Assembly (NCBI GenBank): GCA_900470965.1
Contig: UCCS01000110.1
Coordinates: 1-47,612, forward strand
Direction of reading: 5' to 3'
Length of the DNA: 47,612 nucleotides
Source: Hyphomicrobiales bacterium
GTDB taxonomy: Bacteria; Pseudomonadota; Alphaproteobacteria; Rhizobiales; Rhizobiaceae
The notes below the pieces were generated by a model, which was not told where the DNA came from, searched no databases, and was given only the letters and a program-made list of their open reading frames with translations. A program made the position numbers and the translations under genes. This document shows, piece after piece, positions 20,657 to 28,884 of this stretch (positions are counted from its first letter, which is position 1; every line of letters begins with the position of its first letter).

Positions 20657-21516
20657 GCGCGGCGGAAGACGTTGCGGTATTCCCGCGGCGTCATTCCGGT
20701 CTGTGCCCTGAACTGCCGGTTGAAATTGGCAAGCGAACTATAGCCGACGGCATCGGCGATATGGCCGACGGGCTGGACCGTGGCCGAAAGGCGCGCGCAG
20801 GCATCACCGATGCGCATACGGATCAGATAGTCGGAGACGGTCGTACCAGTGTGACGGCGGAAGAGCCGGTGCAGGCCGGAGACGCTGAGTGCGGCTATAT
20901 TGGCGAGCTCTTCCAGTGCGATCGTGCGGGCATAATTCAGATGCAGGTGGGTGAGTACCCGGTCGATGCGCTCACGGTTCTCCTGCAATTCTCGGCTTTG
21001 ACCAGGTGTACTGGCCAGCGCAGATGCCTGCCGGTCGCCGGCGATGGAGCCGAGAATGTCGAAGAGCGAGAGCAGCCGTTCAGCGGGCGGCTTTGCGAAG
21101 ATCGCCTCGATGTCGTTGCGGACGGCTTCGGCTGCCTCCTTCGAGAAGTGGAGGCCGCGATCTGCGCGGGCAAGCATGGACTCGACCGGACGAAGCTCTA
21201 CAGCCCCCGATGTCATCTTCTGTATCCAGTCCGGATGGAACCAGAGCACGAGGGCGATATGCGGGTTTGCCTCGTCGTATTTCGCGCGCGATACCCAGGT
21301 GTGCGGCAGGTTGGGGCCGACCAACACGAGGTCGCCATCCTCATATTCCCCGGTATGGTCGCCGATGAAACGCTGGCCGATGGAATTCAGTGTCAGCGTC
21401 AGCTCGAACTCGGGATGATGGTGCCACTGGAACGGGATCGCGTCATCCAGCCGCCGGTTCAGCATGCTCCAGGAGCTGTCGGCATGCCGCGGCAATATCT
21501 CTAGATAAGGCCTCAT
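20653..21516 (-). CDS. AraC family transcriptional regulator
   Basis: A 287-residue regulator. The N-terminal cupin part has FQWHHHPEFELTLTLNSIGQ and DGDLVLVGPNLPHTW; the C-terminal part has both helix-turn-helix units (IALEELANIAALSVSGLHRLF and QPVGHIADAVGYSSLANFNR) and ends with the AraC signature FRAQTGMTPREYR. It is transcribed away from the dioxygenase gene at 21652, with a 135-base region between, so it is the likely regulator of that gene. The effector may be the oxygenase substrate or product; this is inference from position only. Confidence 0.92.
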   Translation of the reverse strand: MRPYLEILPRHADSSWSMLNRRLDDAIPFQWHHHPEFELTLTLNSIGQRFIGDHTGEYEDGDLVLVGPNLPHTWVSRAKYDEANPHIALVLWFHPDWIQKMTSGAVELRPVESMLARADRGLHFSKEAAEAVRNDIEAIFAKPPAERLLSLFDILGSIAGDRQASALASTPGQSRELQENRERIDRVLTHLHLNYARTIALEELANIAALSVSGLHRLFRRHTGTTVSDYLIRMRIGDACARLSATVQPVGHIADAVGYSSLANFNRQFRAQTGMTPREYRNVFRRA

Positions 21517-21651
21517 CGGGCGCCTTTCGGACTATTGACGCCAGAATAGTATCATAATTTGCCAAGCTGGCACAACATGGCCGGTGCCCGTGCACTACAC
21601 TCTCCTTATTGCCTGAAACCACAGGGATGAATCAAACGATGGGAGGATCTC

Positions 21652-22587
21652 ATGCAACTGGCAGCGAAACGCGACGCTCATCCGACGGCCTCGTCGGTTA
21701 ACACCCAGCTCAAGGACATCAAGAAGAGATTGCCGCTGCGCGTGCTCTCGGAGGCGGACTGGCAGCACTGGACGACAATGGGCTATGTGATCGTTCGCCA
21801 GGCCGTTCCTGCAGCCAATGTCGAGCGGCTTGGGGAAGTGCTCTGGCGTTTTGACGAGAAGGATCCGAACGATTCTTCCACCTGGTATGCGCCGCAGCGC
21901 CGTGAGCACAAGATGAAAGAGCTCAACAATACCGGCATGCTGGAGATCTACAATCACCAGGCCCTCTGGGATAACCGCATGGAAAAGCGCGTCTACGATG
22001 TCTTCGTCGACATCTGGGACCGCGAAGACCTGTGGGTGACGATCGACCGCGCCAATCTGAACCCGCCGAAGAAGGTCAAGGGCAATCCGAACGGCTTCAT
22101 TCATTGGGATGTTGATACATCCATCCGGCCGCTACCGATCGGCGTGCAGGGCGTACTGAGTCTCAAGAAGCAGGACGGCGATGTCGGCGGCTTCCAGTGC
22201 GTTCCCTATCTCTTCGAGCATTTCGACGAATGGGTGAAGACGCAGCCTGAGGATCGTGATCCAATGCATCCAGATATGACCGGCCTTTCGACTGTCAATA
22301 TCGATATGGAGCCGGGCGATCTGATGATCTTCAACTCGCTGCTTGCCCATGGTGTTCGCCCGAACCATGCGGAGAACCGTGTGCGCATGGCGCAATATAT
22401 CTCCATGCATCCGGCCGAATACGACAATGCCGAAGAACGCGAAGAGCGCATCCGCCTATGGCGGGAACTCGACCATCCGAAGCGTGATGCCTTCCCCGGC
22501 GATCCGCGCGAATGGGAAAAGCACAATGCCAAGACCGCCGAGCTGACGCCACTCGGCCGTAAGCTGCTCGGCCTCGACCGCTGGTAA
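21652..22587 (+). CDS. phytanoyl-CoA dioxygenase (PhyH) family protein
   Basis: A 311-residue Fe(II)/2-oxoglutarate-dependent oxygenase. The iron facial triad is seen as H-x-D in FIHWDVDTSIRP (about residues 149-151) and the distal H in LLAHGVRPNHAENRVRMAQY, where the following R would bind the 2-oxoglutarate carboxylate. The N-terminal HWTTMGYVIVRQAVP is the typical PhyH entry (the enzyme backs into the fold after a 'gets worse, gains' helix). The substrate is not known; family members hydroxylate many small molecules besides phytanoyl-CoA. GGGAGG precedes the ATG. A divergent AraC regulator lies upstream. Confidence 0.87.
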   Translation: MQLAAKRDAHPTASSVNTQLKDIKKRLPLRVLSEADWQHWTTMGYVIVRQAVPAANVERLGEVLWRFDEKDPNDSSTWYAPQRREHKMKELNNTGMLEIYNHQALWDNRMEKRVYDVFVDIWDREDLWVTIDRANLNPPKKVKGNPNGFIHWDVDTSIRPLPIGVQGVLSLKKQDGDVGGFQCVPYLFEHFDEWVKTQPEDRDPMHPDMTGLSTVNIDMEPGDLMIFNSLLAHGVRPNHAENRVRMAQYISMHPAEYDNAEEREERIRLWRELDHPKRDAFPGDPREWEKHNAKTAELTPLGRKLLGLDRW

Positions 22588-22815
22588 GCGGATAGCAGAT
22601 CACAAGCCGCGGAGGTGGACGCCTTCGCGGCTCTTTCATCATCATTGGCGATATCACTGCGAAGTCCGGCACGAAGCCGCCGATGCTGTCCCTCATCCAC
22701 ACATCCGCGGGCCTATGAAATCCGCCAAGAACGAGAAGGGAGCTGCTGACCCCTTGGGATGGTCGCTTGCTTATCCTATCTCTTTCCGAGAGCTATCAAT
22801 CCGGAGATGACATCC

Positions 22816-23214
22816 ATGTCAGGCAAGCCGATCAAGATTCCCGGGCCGGACCATCCGATCACCGTCGAACACAATCCCTCCCGTATCGTCGTCAAACTGG
22901 GTGGCCGAGTGATTGCCGATACGCATGATGCGCTGACGCTTCGCGAGGCTTCCTATCCGCCGGTGCAGTATATTCCACGCAAGGATGTGGACATGTCGCT
23001 GCTGGAGCGCACCGACCACGAGAGCCATTGCCCCTATAAGGGGGATGCCTCCTACTACAGCATTCCTGTTGGCGGTGAGCGTTCGAAGAATGCGATCTGG
23101 ACGTATGAGACGCCCAATCCCGCCGTCGCCAACATCAAGGGCTATATGGCCTTTTACCCTGACAGGGTCGATTCCATCGAAGAGCTGTCGTCGCCCGAAG
23201 CGGGGCAGTTCTAA
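22816..23214 (+). CDS. DUF427 domain protein
   Basis: A 132-residue protein fitting DUF427: PDHPITVEHNPSRIVVKLGGRVIADT, the charge-rich PPVQYIPRKDVDMSLLERTDHES, CPYKGDASYYSI and AVANIKGYMAFYPDRV-like end are all recognisable. It is a small beta-tent fold of unknown function. The start at 22816 lies 9 bases behind CCGGAG; the ATG at 22807 would leave no spacing. No operon partner is obvious. Confidence 0.87.
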   Translation: MSGKPIKIPGPDHPITVEHNPSRIVVKLGGRVIADTHDALTLREASYPPVQYIPRKDVDMSLLERTDHESHCPYKGDASYYSIPVGGERSKNAIWTYETPNPAVANIKGYMAFYPDRVDSIEELSSPEAGQF

Positions 23215-23354
23215 GGGATAACTTGACTTCCACCTATGATCTACGCACCGGGTTCAAGATGACGCCTGATGCGTAAGCGTATTGGGTTAATATGAATCCC
23301 TCTCAGGTTGCAGTATCTTTGCCGCGCGCGAGGATACTGCAGACCGGGGGCTTC

Positions 23355-24011
23355 ATGAAACTGGATCAGGTGGAGCTTCGCTCCGAAGTATTGGATATCC
23401 GGATTGTAGAGAGCATCGGCGATGGTTCTTTCAATCTTGAATTCGATATTTCTCGCAGTGACGGATACGTTCTGATCCTTCTGGAAATACTGGCGGGAAG
23501 GGGCGATTTTCTTGTTCAGGGTTTCAATGAGGAAAATAGTGCCGCCACCTCACTTAGGAGCCGACAAAGGGTCTACATATTGAGACCTGTCGACGCTGCC
23601 CGCAGGATCGCAGTCGGCATGTTCGCAGCCGTCAACAGCAAGGTCCGGGCGACAATCGCCTGTTTCAAACGGAAGATCGTCAACACATCCGAGGAATTGT
23701 CCTGTCCTCTGTGCCGGGCACTTTCCAAAGTGCTCGTCGCTTCCGCACTTGCCTGGATGGGCATTCCGTCTCCGGACATCCTGGATAGGGTCGAGATTTC
23801 CACCGCTCCCTCTGTCGAGCAGATGAGGAAGCTTCTCGGCGGCACAGCGACCATAGGCAGTTCGCAGAACGAGCTACTCGCTCTTGTCGATCCGGGTTTG
23901 CGTACGGCAATCCTTGATGTCATGGAAGAGACCATGTGGCTGCTTGATATGCGCGACCAACTCCATACTGCCGCGTGCCAAATGGTCGGCTGCTGTCCGC
24001 CCCCACGTTGA
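23355..24011 (+). CDS. hypothetical protein
   Basis: A 218-residue soluble protein that I do not recognise. The start at 23355 (MKLDQVELRSEVL) follows a GGGGGC stretch; the frame is open upstream to 23292. Visible points are a CPLC pair mid-protein (ELSCPLCRALSKVLVASALAW) and a cysteine-rich tail (AACQMVGCCPPPR). Codon use (for example AGG, ATA and TTG codons) is less biased than in neighbours, which may mean low expression or later acquisition. It stands alone. Confidence 0.6.
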   Translation: MKLDQVELRSEVLDIRIVESIGDGSFNLEFDISRSDGYVLILLEILAGRGDFLVQGFNEENSAATSLRSRQRVYILRPVDAARRIAVGMFAAVNSKVRATIACFKRKIVNTSEELSCPLCRALSKVLVASALAWMGIPSPDILDRVEISTAPSVEQMRKLLGGTATIGSSQNELLALVDPGLRTAILDVMEETMWLLDMRDQLHTAACQMVGCCPPPR

Positions 24012-24134
24012 TGCGGCAATTGCGCGCCGGAGCTTATTCCGGTTGACATAAATCATTTTCAAGCAGAACACCGTCCCGTTCTTATAAGATTCCTATATGT
24101 GCCTGTGGCTCGGCCGCAGGCCGGTGACTGAACA

Positions 24135-25358
24135 ATGGACATACCAGTGAAAGAGCGGGATAGCGTTCTGCGCCATCCCGGCTATCTGAACTTCGCCGCC
24201 TCCCGAGTCTTCTCCTCGCTTTCTTTCCAGGCCGTCGGTATCGCCATGGGGTGGATGATCTATGATCAGACACACAGCGCCTTCGCGCTCGCCCTCGTCG
24301 GTTTCTGCCAGTTCCTGCCGATGGCCGTGCTGACCTTTGTCGTCGGTCACGTCGCCGACCGGTTCGATCGCCGGCGGATCGGGCTCGCCTGCCAGCTGAT
24401 CGAGGCGATCACTGCACTGGTGCTGGCGATCGCGACCTGGCAGCAATGGCTTTCGCCCGTAGGAATTCTGGTCGCGGTCACCATCATGGGCGCCGTCGTC
24501 GCGTTCGAGCGGCCCACCATGGCGGCTCTCCTGCCCAATATCGTGCCGGCCTCGATGCTGCAGAGAGCTGTTGCCACTTCGACCTCGCTGATGCAGACGG
24601 CGCTGATCATCGGCCCGTCGCTCGGCGGTCTTCTCTATGGCGTCAGCCCCATTGCGCCTTTCGCGATCGCGGCCGTGCTTTTTGCTGTCGCGAGCTTCAA
24701 CGTGATTTCGATCCGCATGGAGTGGACGCCTTCGAAACGCGAGCCGGTGACACTTACCTCCGTCTTCGCCGGCGTTTCCTTCATCCGCAGCCGGCCGGTG
24801 ATGCTCGGCACGATTTCGCTCGATCTCTTCGCGGTACTGCTTGGCGGCGCGACAGCGCTGCTGCCGATGTTTGCGCGCGATATCCTGCATGCCGGCCCGT
24901 GGGGTCTTGGCCTGCTGCGCGCGGCGCCCGCAATCGGTGCGCTTGCCATGTCCATCGTGCTGGCCCGTCGGCCCCTCACATCGAATGTCGGCCGGAAGAT
25001 GATGGCGGCGGTCGCGGTCTTCGGTGTCGCCACCATCGTCTTCTCGCTCTCGACCAACATTGCGCTTTCCGTCATCGCGCTGCTCGTCATCGGTGCCTCC
25101 GATACGGTCAGCGTCGTTGTGCGAAGCTCTCTCGTGCAGCTTCTGACACCGGATGAGATGCGCGGCCGCGTCAATGCTGTGAATTCGCTCTTCATAGGCA
25201 CCTCGAACCAGCTTGGCGAATTCGAATCCGGCATGCTTGCCGGCGTGGTCGGCCCCGTCGTGGCCGGCATTGTCGGCGGGGTCGGTACGATCGTCGTCGT
25301 GCTCTTGTGGACGCGGCTTTTCCCTGACCTTCTGAAGGTGAAGACCCTTCAGGGCTAG
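24135..25358 (+). CDS. major facilitator superfamily transporter (EntS/MFS_3-like)
   Basis: A 407-residue inner-membrane carrier with about twelve hydrophobic segments. The MFS loop 2-3 motif is present as GHVADRFDRRRIGLACQ, and the overall pattern, including the start RHPGYLNFAASRVFSSLSFQAVGIAMGWMIYD, fits the MFS_3 group that includes the enterobactin exporter EntS. No siderophore genes are nearby, so a siderophore role is not supported. A drug or metabolite exporter is the neutral call. Ends LFPDLLKVKTLQG. Confidence 0.9.
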   Translation: MDIPVKERDSVLRHPGYLNFAASRVFSSLSFQAVGIAMGWMIYDQTHSAFALALVGFCQFLPMAVLTFVVGHVADRFDRRRIGLACQLIEAITALVLAIATWQQWLSPVGILVAVTIMGAVVAFERPTMAALLPNIVPASMLQRAVATSTSLMQTALIIGPSLGGLLYGVSPIAPFAIAAVLFAVASFNVISIRMEWTPSKREPVTLTSVFAGVSFIRSRPVMLGTISLDLFAVLLGGATALLPMFARDILHAGPWGLGLLRAAPAIGALAMSIVLARRPLTSNVGRKMMAAVAVFGVATIVFSLSTNIALSVIALLVIGASDTVSVVVRSSLVQLLTPDEMRGRVNAVNSLFIGTSNQLGEFESGMLAGVVGPVVAGIVGGVGTIVVVLLWTRLFPDLLKVKTLQG

Positions 25359-25464
25359 CCCTTATCTCCTTGCCGCATCGGTCGCCGGCGTTAATTGACG
25401 CGGCAATGTCGGATGCCGCCGGCGTCTAACGTCCTATGGACGTTAACACGAGAGGAGAAGTGCA

Positions 25465-25818
25465 ATGTCCTATGTTGATGGTTTCATCGTCGCCGTTCCC
25501 CGCGAGAATGTCGATGCCTACAAGGAATTCTCCGCCTATGCCGGATCGATCTGGAAGGAATATGGCGCGCTCGAATATGTCGAATGCCTTGGCAACGACG
25601 TGCCCTATGGCGAGCTGACCTCATTTCCACGCGCCGTGATGGCCAAGGATGACGAGGTGGTGGTCTTCTCCTGGATCCTCTACGAATCCAAACAGCAGCG
25701 CGACGAGGTCAATGCCAAGGTCATGGCCGATCCGCGCCTTTCCAGCGACAAGTGGAAGATGCCATTTGACGGCAAGCGCATGATCTATGGCGGTTTCGAG
25801 GAGTTGCTGCGGCTCTAG
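25465..25818 (+). CDS. DUF1428 family protein
   Basis: A 117-residue protein matching DUF1428 (YbaA-like): MSYVDGFIVAVPRENVDAYKE at the start, a middle of GALEYVECLGNDVPYGELTSFP, then DEVVVFSWILYESKQQRDEVNAKVM and the end PFDGKRMIYGGFE. It adopts an alpha/beta-barrel dimer fold; function is unknown. GAGGAGAAGTGCA stands before the ATG. The YjbQ gene follows after 74 bases. Confidence 0.92.
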   Translation: MSYVDGFIVAVPRENVDAYKEFSAYAGSIWKEYGALEYVECLGNDVPYGELTSFPRAVMAKDDEVVVFSWILYESKQQRDEVNAKVMADPRLSSDKWKMPFDGKRMIYGGFEELLRL

Positions 25819-25892
25819 CATCGAGCCGATGCCATTGACTTCGATGGCAAGGCACGCCACCTCGCGAGAGACAATCTGCGACGGAGACAGCC

Positions 25893-26315
25893 TTGCCCCA
25901 GACTACCTTTGTGATTTCCACCCTCGGCCAGGGCCTCTACGAATTTACCGATCAGGCCAATGACTTCGTGTGCCGGTCCGGCTTGGAAGAGGGGCTGCTG
26001 ACGGTCTTTGTGCGCCACACCTCTTGCTCGCTGCTCATTCAGGAAAATGCCGATCCCGACGTGAAGACGGATCTCAACAGTTTCTTCCGTCGCCTCGTGC
26101 CGCCGTCATCCGATTCGTCGATGGGCTGGGTCGTCCATACGACGGAGGGACCTGACGACATGCCGGCGCATATCAAGGCGGCGCTCACGCAGGTTTCGAT
26201 CAGCGTTCCCGTCAGCAGCGGCCGGCTGATGCTCGGCACATGGCAGGGCATCTATCTCTTCGAGCACCGCGACCACCCGCACCGGCGCGAGGTGGTGCTG
26301 CATCTGAGTCCGTGA
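25893..26315 (+). CDS. YjbQ/UPF0047 family protein (secondary thiamine-phosphate synthase-like)
   Basis: A 140-residue protein of the YjbQ family. Recognisable parts are TLGQGLYEFTDQ, FVRHTSCSLLIQENADPDV, DDMPAHIKAALTQVSISVPVSSGRLMLGTWQGIYLFEHRD and the ending RREVVLHLSP. Family members showed weak thiamine-phosphate synthase activity in E. coli; the main role is open. The start is a TTG at 25893 behind CGGAGACAG, as no suitable ATG is in frame. It lies behind the DUF1428 gene in the same direction. Confidence 0.9.
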   Translation: MPQTTFVISTLGQGLYEFTDQANDFVCRSGLEEGLLTVFVRHTSCSLLIQENADPDVKTDLNSFFRRLVPPSSDSSMGWVVHTTEGPDDMPAHIKAALTQVSISVPVSSGRLMLGTWQGIYLFEHRDHPHRREVVLHLSP

Positions 26316-26437
26316 GGTCATTAACCCTTGTGAATGCCAACTGAATGGGCGGTTCGAGCGGCATTCAGCTTCATGCGTTTAGTCTCCAGACAATCCCAAA
26401 AGGGAGATCGAGGAAACACTACGAGGAGACAACCCCA

Positions 26438-26743
26438 ATGTCGCATTTCCTTGCCAAGGCTTCGCTTGCCGCACTGCTCGCCCTGAGTTCCCTCCCGTTT
26501 GCCGGCTCCGTTGCTTTCGCCGCGCCCCAGACGGATTTCGTCGTCAAGGCGCAGTATCATCGCCCGCCGGTTCGCGGCTGCTCGCCGATGCAGGCCATCC
26601 GCAAGGCCCGTTATTCCGGCCTGCGCGACGTGCGTATTTCCAACATTACGCCCCGCCGGGTCGTCGTTGCCGGCCGTGACCGCCGTGGCTGGGACCGCAT
26701 GACCTTCGCCAATGCGCGCGGTTGCCCGCTCATGTATCGCTAA
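26438..26743 (+). CDS. small secreted protein (first of a tandem pair)
   Basis: A 101-residue protein with a clear signal peptide (residues 1-28, hydrophobic core LAALLALSSLPFAGSVAFA, cut after AFA-AP likely). The mature part has two cysteines (VRGCSPMQ and ARGCPLMYR) that may pair and the core ITPRRVVVAGRDRRGWDRMTF. The same core is found in the gene at 26896, so the two are paralogues. I know of similar short rhizobial secreted proteins without function. The ATG follows GAGGAGACAACCCC. Confidence 0.75.
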   Translation: MSHFLAKASLAALLALSSLPFAGSVAFAAPQTDFVVKAQYHRPPVRGCSPMQAIRKARYSGLRDVRISNITPRRVVVAGRDRRGWDRMTFANARGCPLMYR

Positions 26744-26895
26744 TTCGTTCAGCCGGAGTCAGGAAAACTTGAGCTCCGGCCGTTTTGCCTTGACCGCGAC
26801 ACCGTCACCCGTTTTCTCTCGGAACTGTATGTAAGTGATTCCGGAACAGGCTCCGGCAGTTGCCCGCGCGGCTATCAACCACGAGGATCTTTTTC

Positions 26896-27267
26896 ATGAT
26901 GCAGTTTCTGGCGAAGGCGGGGCTTGCCGCCCTTCTTTCCGCTGCTGCACTGGCCGGCACCGTTGCGCCGGCTGCAGCACAGGTGAATATCATTATTGGC
27001 GAACCGGACCGTGGTCCGCCCCCACCGGACTGGCGCCGCCCGCCGCCACCGCCGCCGGGTTACGGCCGTCCGCCGGGTTACGGGCGTCCACCGCGTGGCG
27101 GCTGCGATCCGCGCATGGCGGAAAACATCGCCGAGGATTACGGCCTGCGCCGCACGCGCGTCGTCGATGTCACGCCGCGCCGTGTCGTCGTACAGGGCTG
27201 GAGCCGCCGCGGCCCCGACCAGATGACCTTCGGCAACGTTCGCGGTTGCCCGCTCATGCGCCGCTGA
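26896..27267 (+). CDS. small secreted protein with Pro/Gly-rich insert (second of a tandem pair)
   Basis: A 123-residue protein with a signal peptide ending at about APAAAQ. It differs from its upstream paralogue by a proline/glycine/arginine insert with the repeat PPGYGRPPGYGRPP, then shares GGCDP..., VTPRRVVVQGWSRRGPDQMTFGNVRGCPLMRR with it. The cysteines are kept. The start may be either of two adjacent ATGs (26896 or 26899); an upstream frame is open from 26860. A strong terminator follows 30 bases after the stop. Confidence 0.75.
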   Translation: MMQFLAKAGLAALLSAAALAGTVAPAAAQVNIIIGEPDRGPPPPDWRRPPPPPPGYGRPPGYGRPPRGGCDPRMAENIAEDYGLRRTRVVDVTPRRVVVQGWSRRGPDQMTFGNVRGCPLMRR

Positions 27268-27296
27268 TACCAGGCGCACGATCGTCCATCGCATAA

Positions 27297-27333
27297 AAAA
27301 CCGCCCTTGCAGACAGCAAGGGCGGTTTTCTTT
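27297..27333 (+). terminator. bidirectional intrinsic terminator
   Basis: A 14-base-pair stem AAAACCGCCCTTGC / GCAAGGGCGGTTTT (27297-27310 and 27316-27329) with a 5-base loop. T runs follow on the plus strand and A runs precede it, so it can end both the secreted-protein genes and the convergent SIMPL gene. Confidence 0.92.
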
Positions 27334-27382
27334 TGAGCAGCTTTTCACGTCGGGACAGGGCGCCGAAGCGCCCTGTCGAGCT

Positions 27383-28126
27383 TTACTGCTCGATTGCGAA
27401 AGTCATGCTGACGGTGACATTGTAGCTGTTCTCGCCGCCCTGGACCGGAACGGCAGCGGCATCGGAGGCTTCCTTCATCATCGCGGCGCGGTAGACCGGC
27501 TGCGGCATCGGGCGCATGACATTCTCGCTGATCTCGACGATGCGGCCGACCTTCACGCCGGCGGCTTCGCTCAAGGTCTTCGCTTTCTTGATCGCGTTGG
27601 CGACAGCGTTTTTGCGGGCTGCCTCCAAGGCTGCTTCCGGCTTGTCGTTGGTGAACTGGATATCGCCGCCCTGATTGATGCCGAGCGTGACAGACTGATC
27701 GATGATCTCGCCCAGTTTGGACAGGTCGCGGACGCGGACAGTGACCGAATTGCTGGTCTGGTAGCCGATCAACTGCGGCGGCTGCGGCTGGTTGTCGACC
27801 GGCTGCGGGTAATTGTACTGCGGCTGGATCGAAAAGCCCGAGGTCTGCAGATCGCGATCGGCAATGCCGCTCTTTTTGAGCGCGGCCAGCACCTCGTTCA
27901 TCGCCTTGTTGTTTTCGTCGAGCGCTTCACGGGCTGTCTTTGCCTGTTTGACCACTGCGAGATTGACGACGGCCATATCGGGAGCCAATGCCGATTCGCC
28001 TTCTCCTGATACGTTGATGACCGCTTCGCGCGGCCGATTCTCCTGCGCAAGAAGCGGAGCTGATGCCGCGAGCGGCAGGCTCAGAAAGGCTGTCAGAAGG
28101 GCAGTCTTGGTGTAGTTCGGCGCCAT
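27383..28126 (-). CDS. SIMPL (DUF541) domain periplasmic protein
   Basis: A 247-residue exported protein. The signal peptide is about residues 1-28 (LLTAFLSLPLAASAPLLA-QE). The mature protein covers the SIMPL domain: INVSGEGESALAPDMAVVNLAV, then LDENNKAMNEVLAALKKSGI, DLQTSGFSIQPQYNYPQP and YNVTVSMTFAIEQ at the end. Such proteins (YggE in E. coli) are linked with oxidative and envelope stress; the mechanism is unclear. It converges on the small secreted pair, sharing the terminator at 27297-27333. Confidence 0.92.
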   Translation of the reverse strand: MAPNYTKTALLTAFLSLPLAASAPLLAQENRPREAVINVSGEGESALAPDMAVVNLAVVKQAKTAREALDENNKAMNEVLAALKKSGIADRDLQTSGFSIQPQYNYPQPVDNQPQPPQLIGYQTSNSVTVRVRDLSKLGEIIDQSVTLGINQGGDIQFTNDKPEAALEAARKNAVANAIKKAKTLSEAAGVKVGRIVEISENVMRPMPQPVYRAAMMKEASDAAAVPVQGGENSYNVTVSMTFAIEQ

Positions 28127-28355
28127 GTTTGTTCCTCGGCTGTTTGCGTCCCTGCGAGCTTTGTGTCTGTGGATTGTGAAGCTATTGCGGCAGGAATCGA
28201 TATGAGAATTGCTTTACCATGATGATTGCTTTCGACTAAAGGGTGTAGGGGGTAATCAACGCATGGTAGGTAATCTGGGCGTGTGGATGTTGCCCGCGGT
28301 TAAGCCTCGACTTATAAAGAACCGCATTTCTGTCTCATGCTGAAGTTTCGCTTTT

Positions 28356-28884
28356 ATGAAAATCGGTGCCTATGTCATCAACCTGAACCGCTCCATCGCC
28401 CGATGGGAAGGGCTTTCGCGGAAGGCCGATTCGCTGGCGCTCGACGTCGGCATGATGCAGCGATCATCATGGAAGATGACGTGGAACCGCAGCCCGATCT
28501 GATGGAACGTGCAGAGGCTGCGCTTGCCGCGGTTCCGAAAGAGGAACTGGTCAAGTTGCTCAACCACCAGTCCAAAGGCATCCTGAAGAAGGCGACGACG
28601 AAATTCGGCGATGCCACCGGCCGCTGCATCCACGGGCCGCAGGAAGGACGATGACCGTCATGGTCTATCCCTTCGATGTGGCATTAGAACGCGGGTGGTC
28701 GACCGAGGTTAATACCTTTACGGTCGAGAACAATCTGATAGAGCTAGGGCTAAACAGCCACGAAACGGCGATTGCGACGAAGCTCGACTACAGACGGCAG
28801 AAATTCAAGGGAATACGCCGCTCGGTCACGTATCTGCTTCGCGCCGCCGATTATGCTAGAAGGGTGCAATATTCTCTATGGTAG
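28356..28884 (+). pseudogene. decayed glycosyltransferase family 25 (LPS biosynthesis) gene
   Basis: Pieces of one GT25 protein occur in three frames. Frame one starts at 28356 (MKIGAYVINLNRSIARWEGL) and stops at 28502. The second frame carries the metal-binding region AAIIMEDDVEPQPDLMERAE up to a stop at 28654. The third gives the C-terminal part (MTVMVYPFDVALERGW ... LLRAADYARRVQYSLW), ending at 28884. Compared with an intact GT25 of about 250 residues, sequence between residue ~31 and the EDDV motif and before the last part is missing, so two deletions are likely. Its end overlaps the start of the next, intact gene by 7 bases, as expected for a former operon. Confidence 0.8.

Noticed and set aside
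24012..24134. A promoter with TTGACA at about 24043 for the MFS gene
   Set aside because: The -35-like box is good but I see no acceptable -10 at 16-18 bases.
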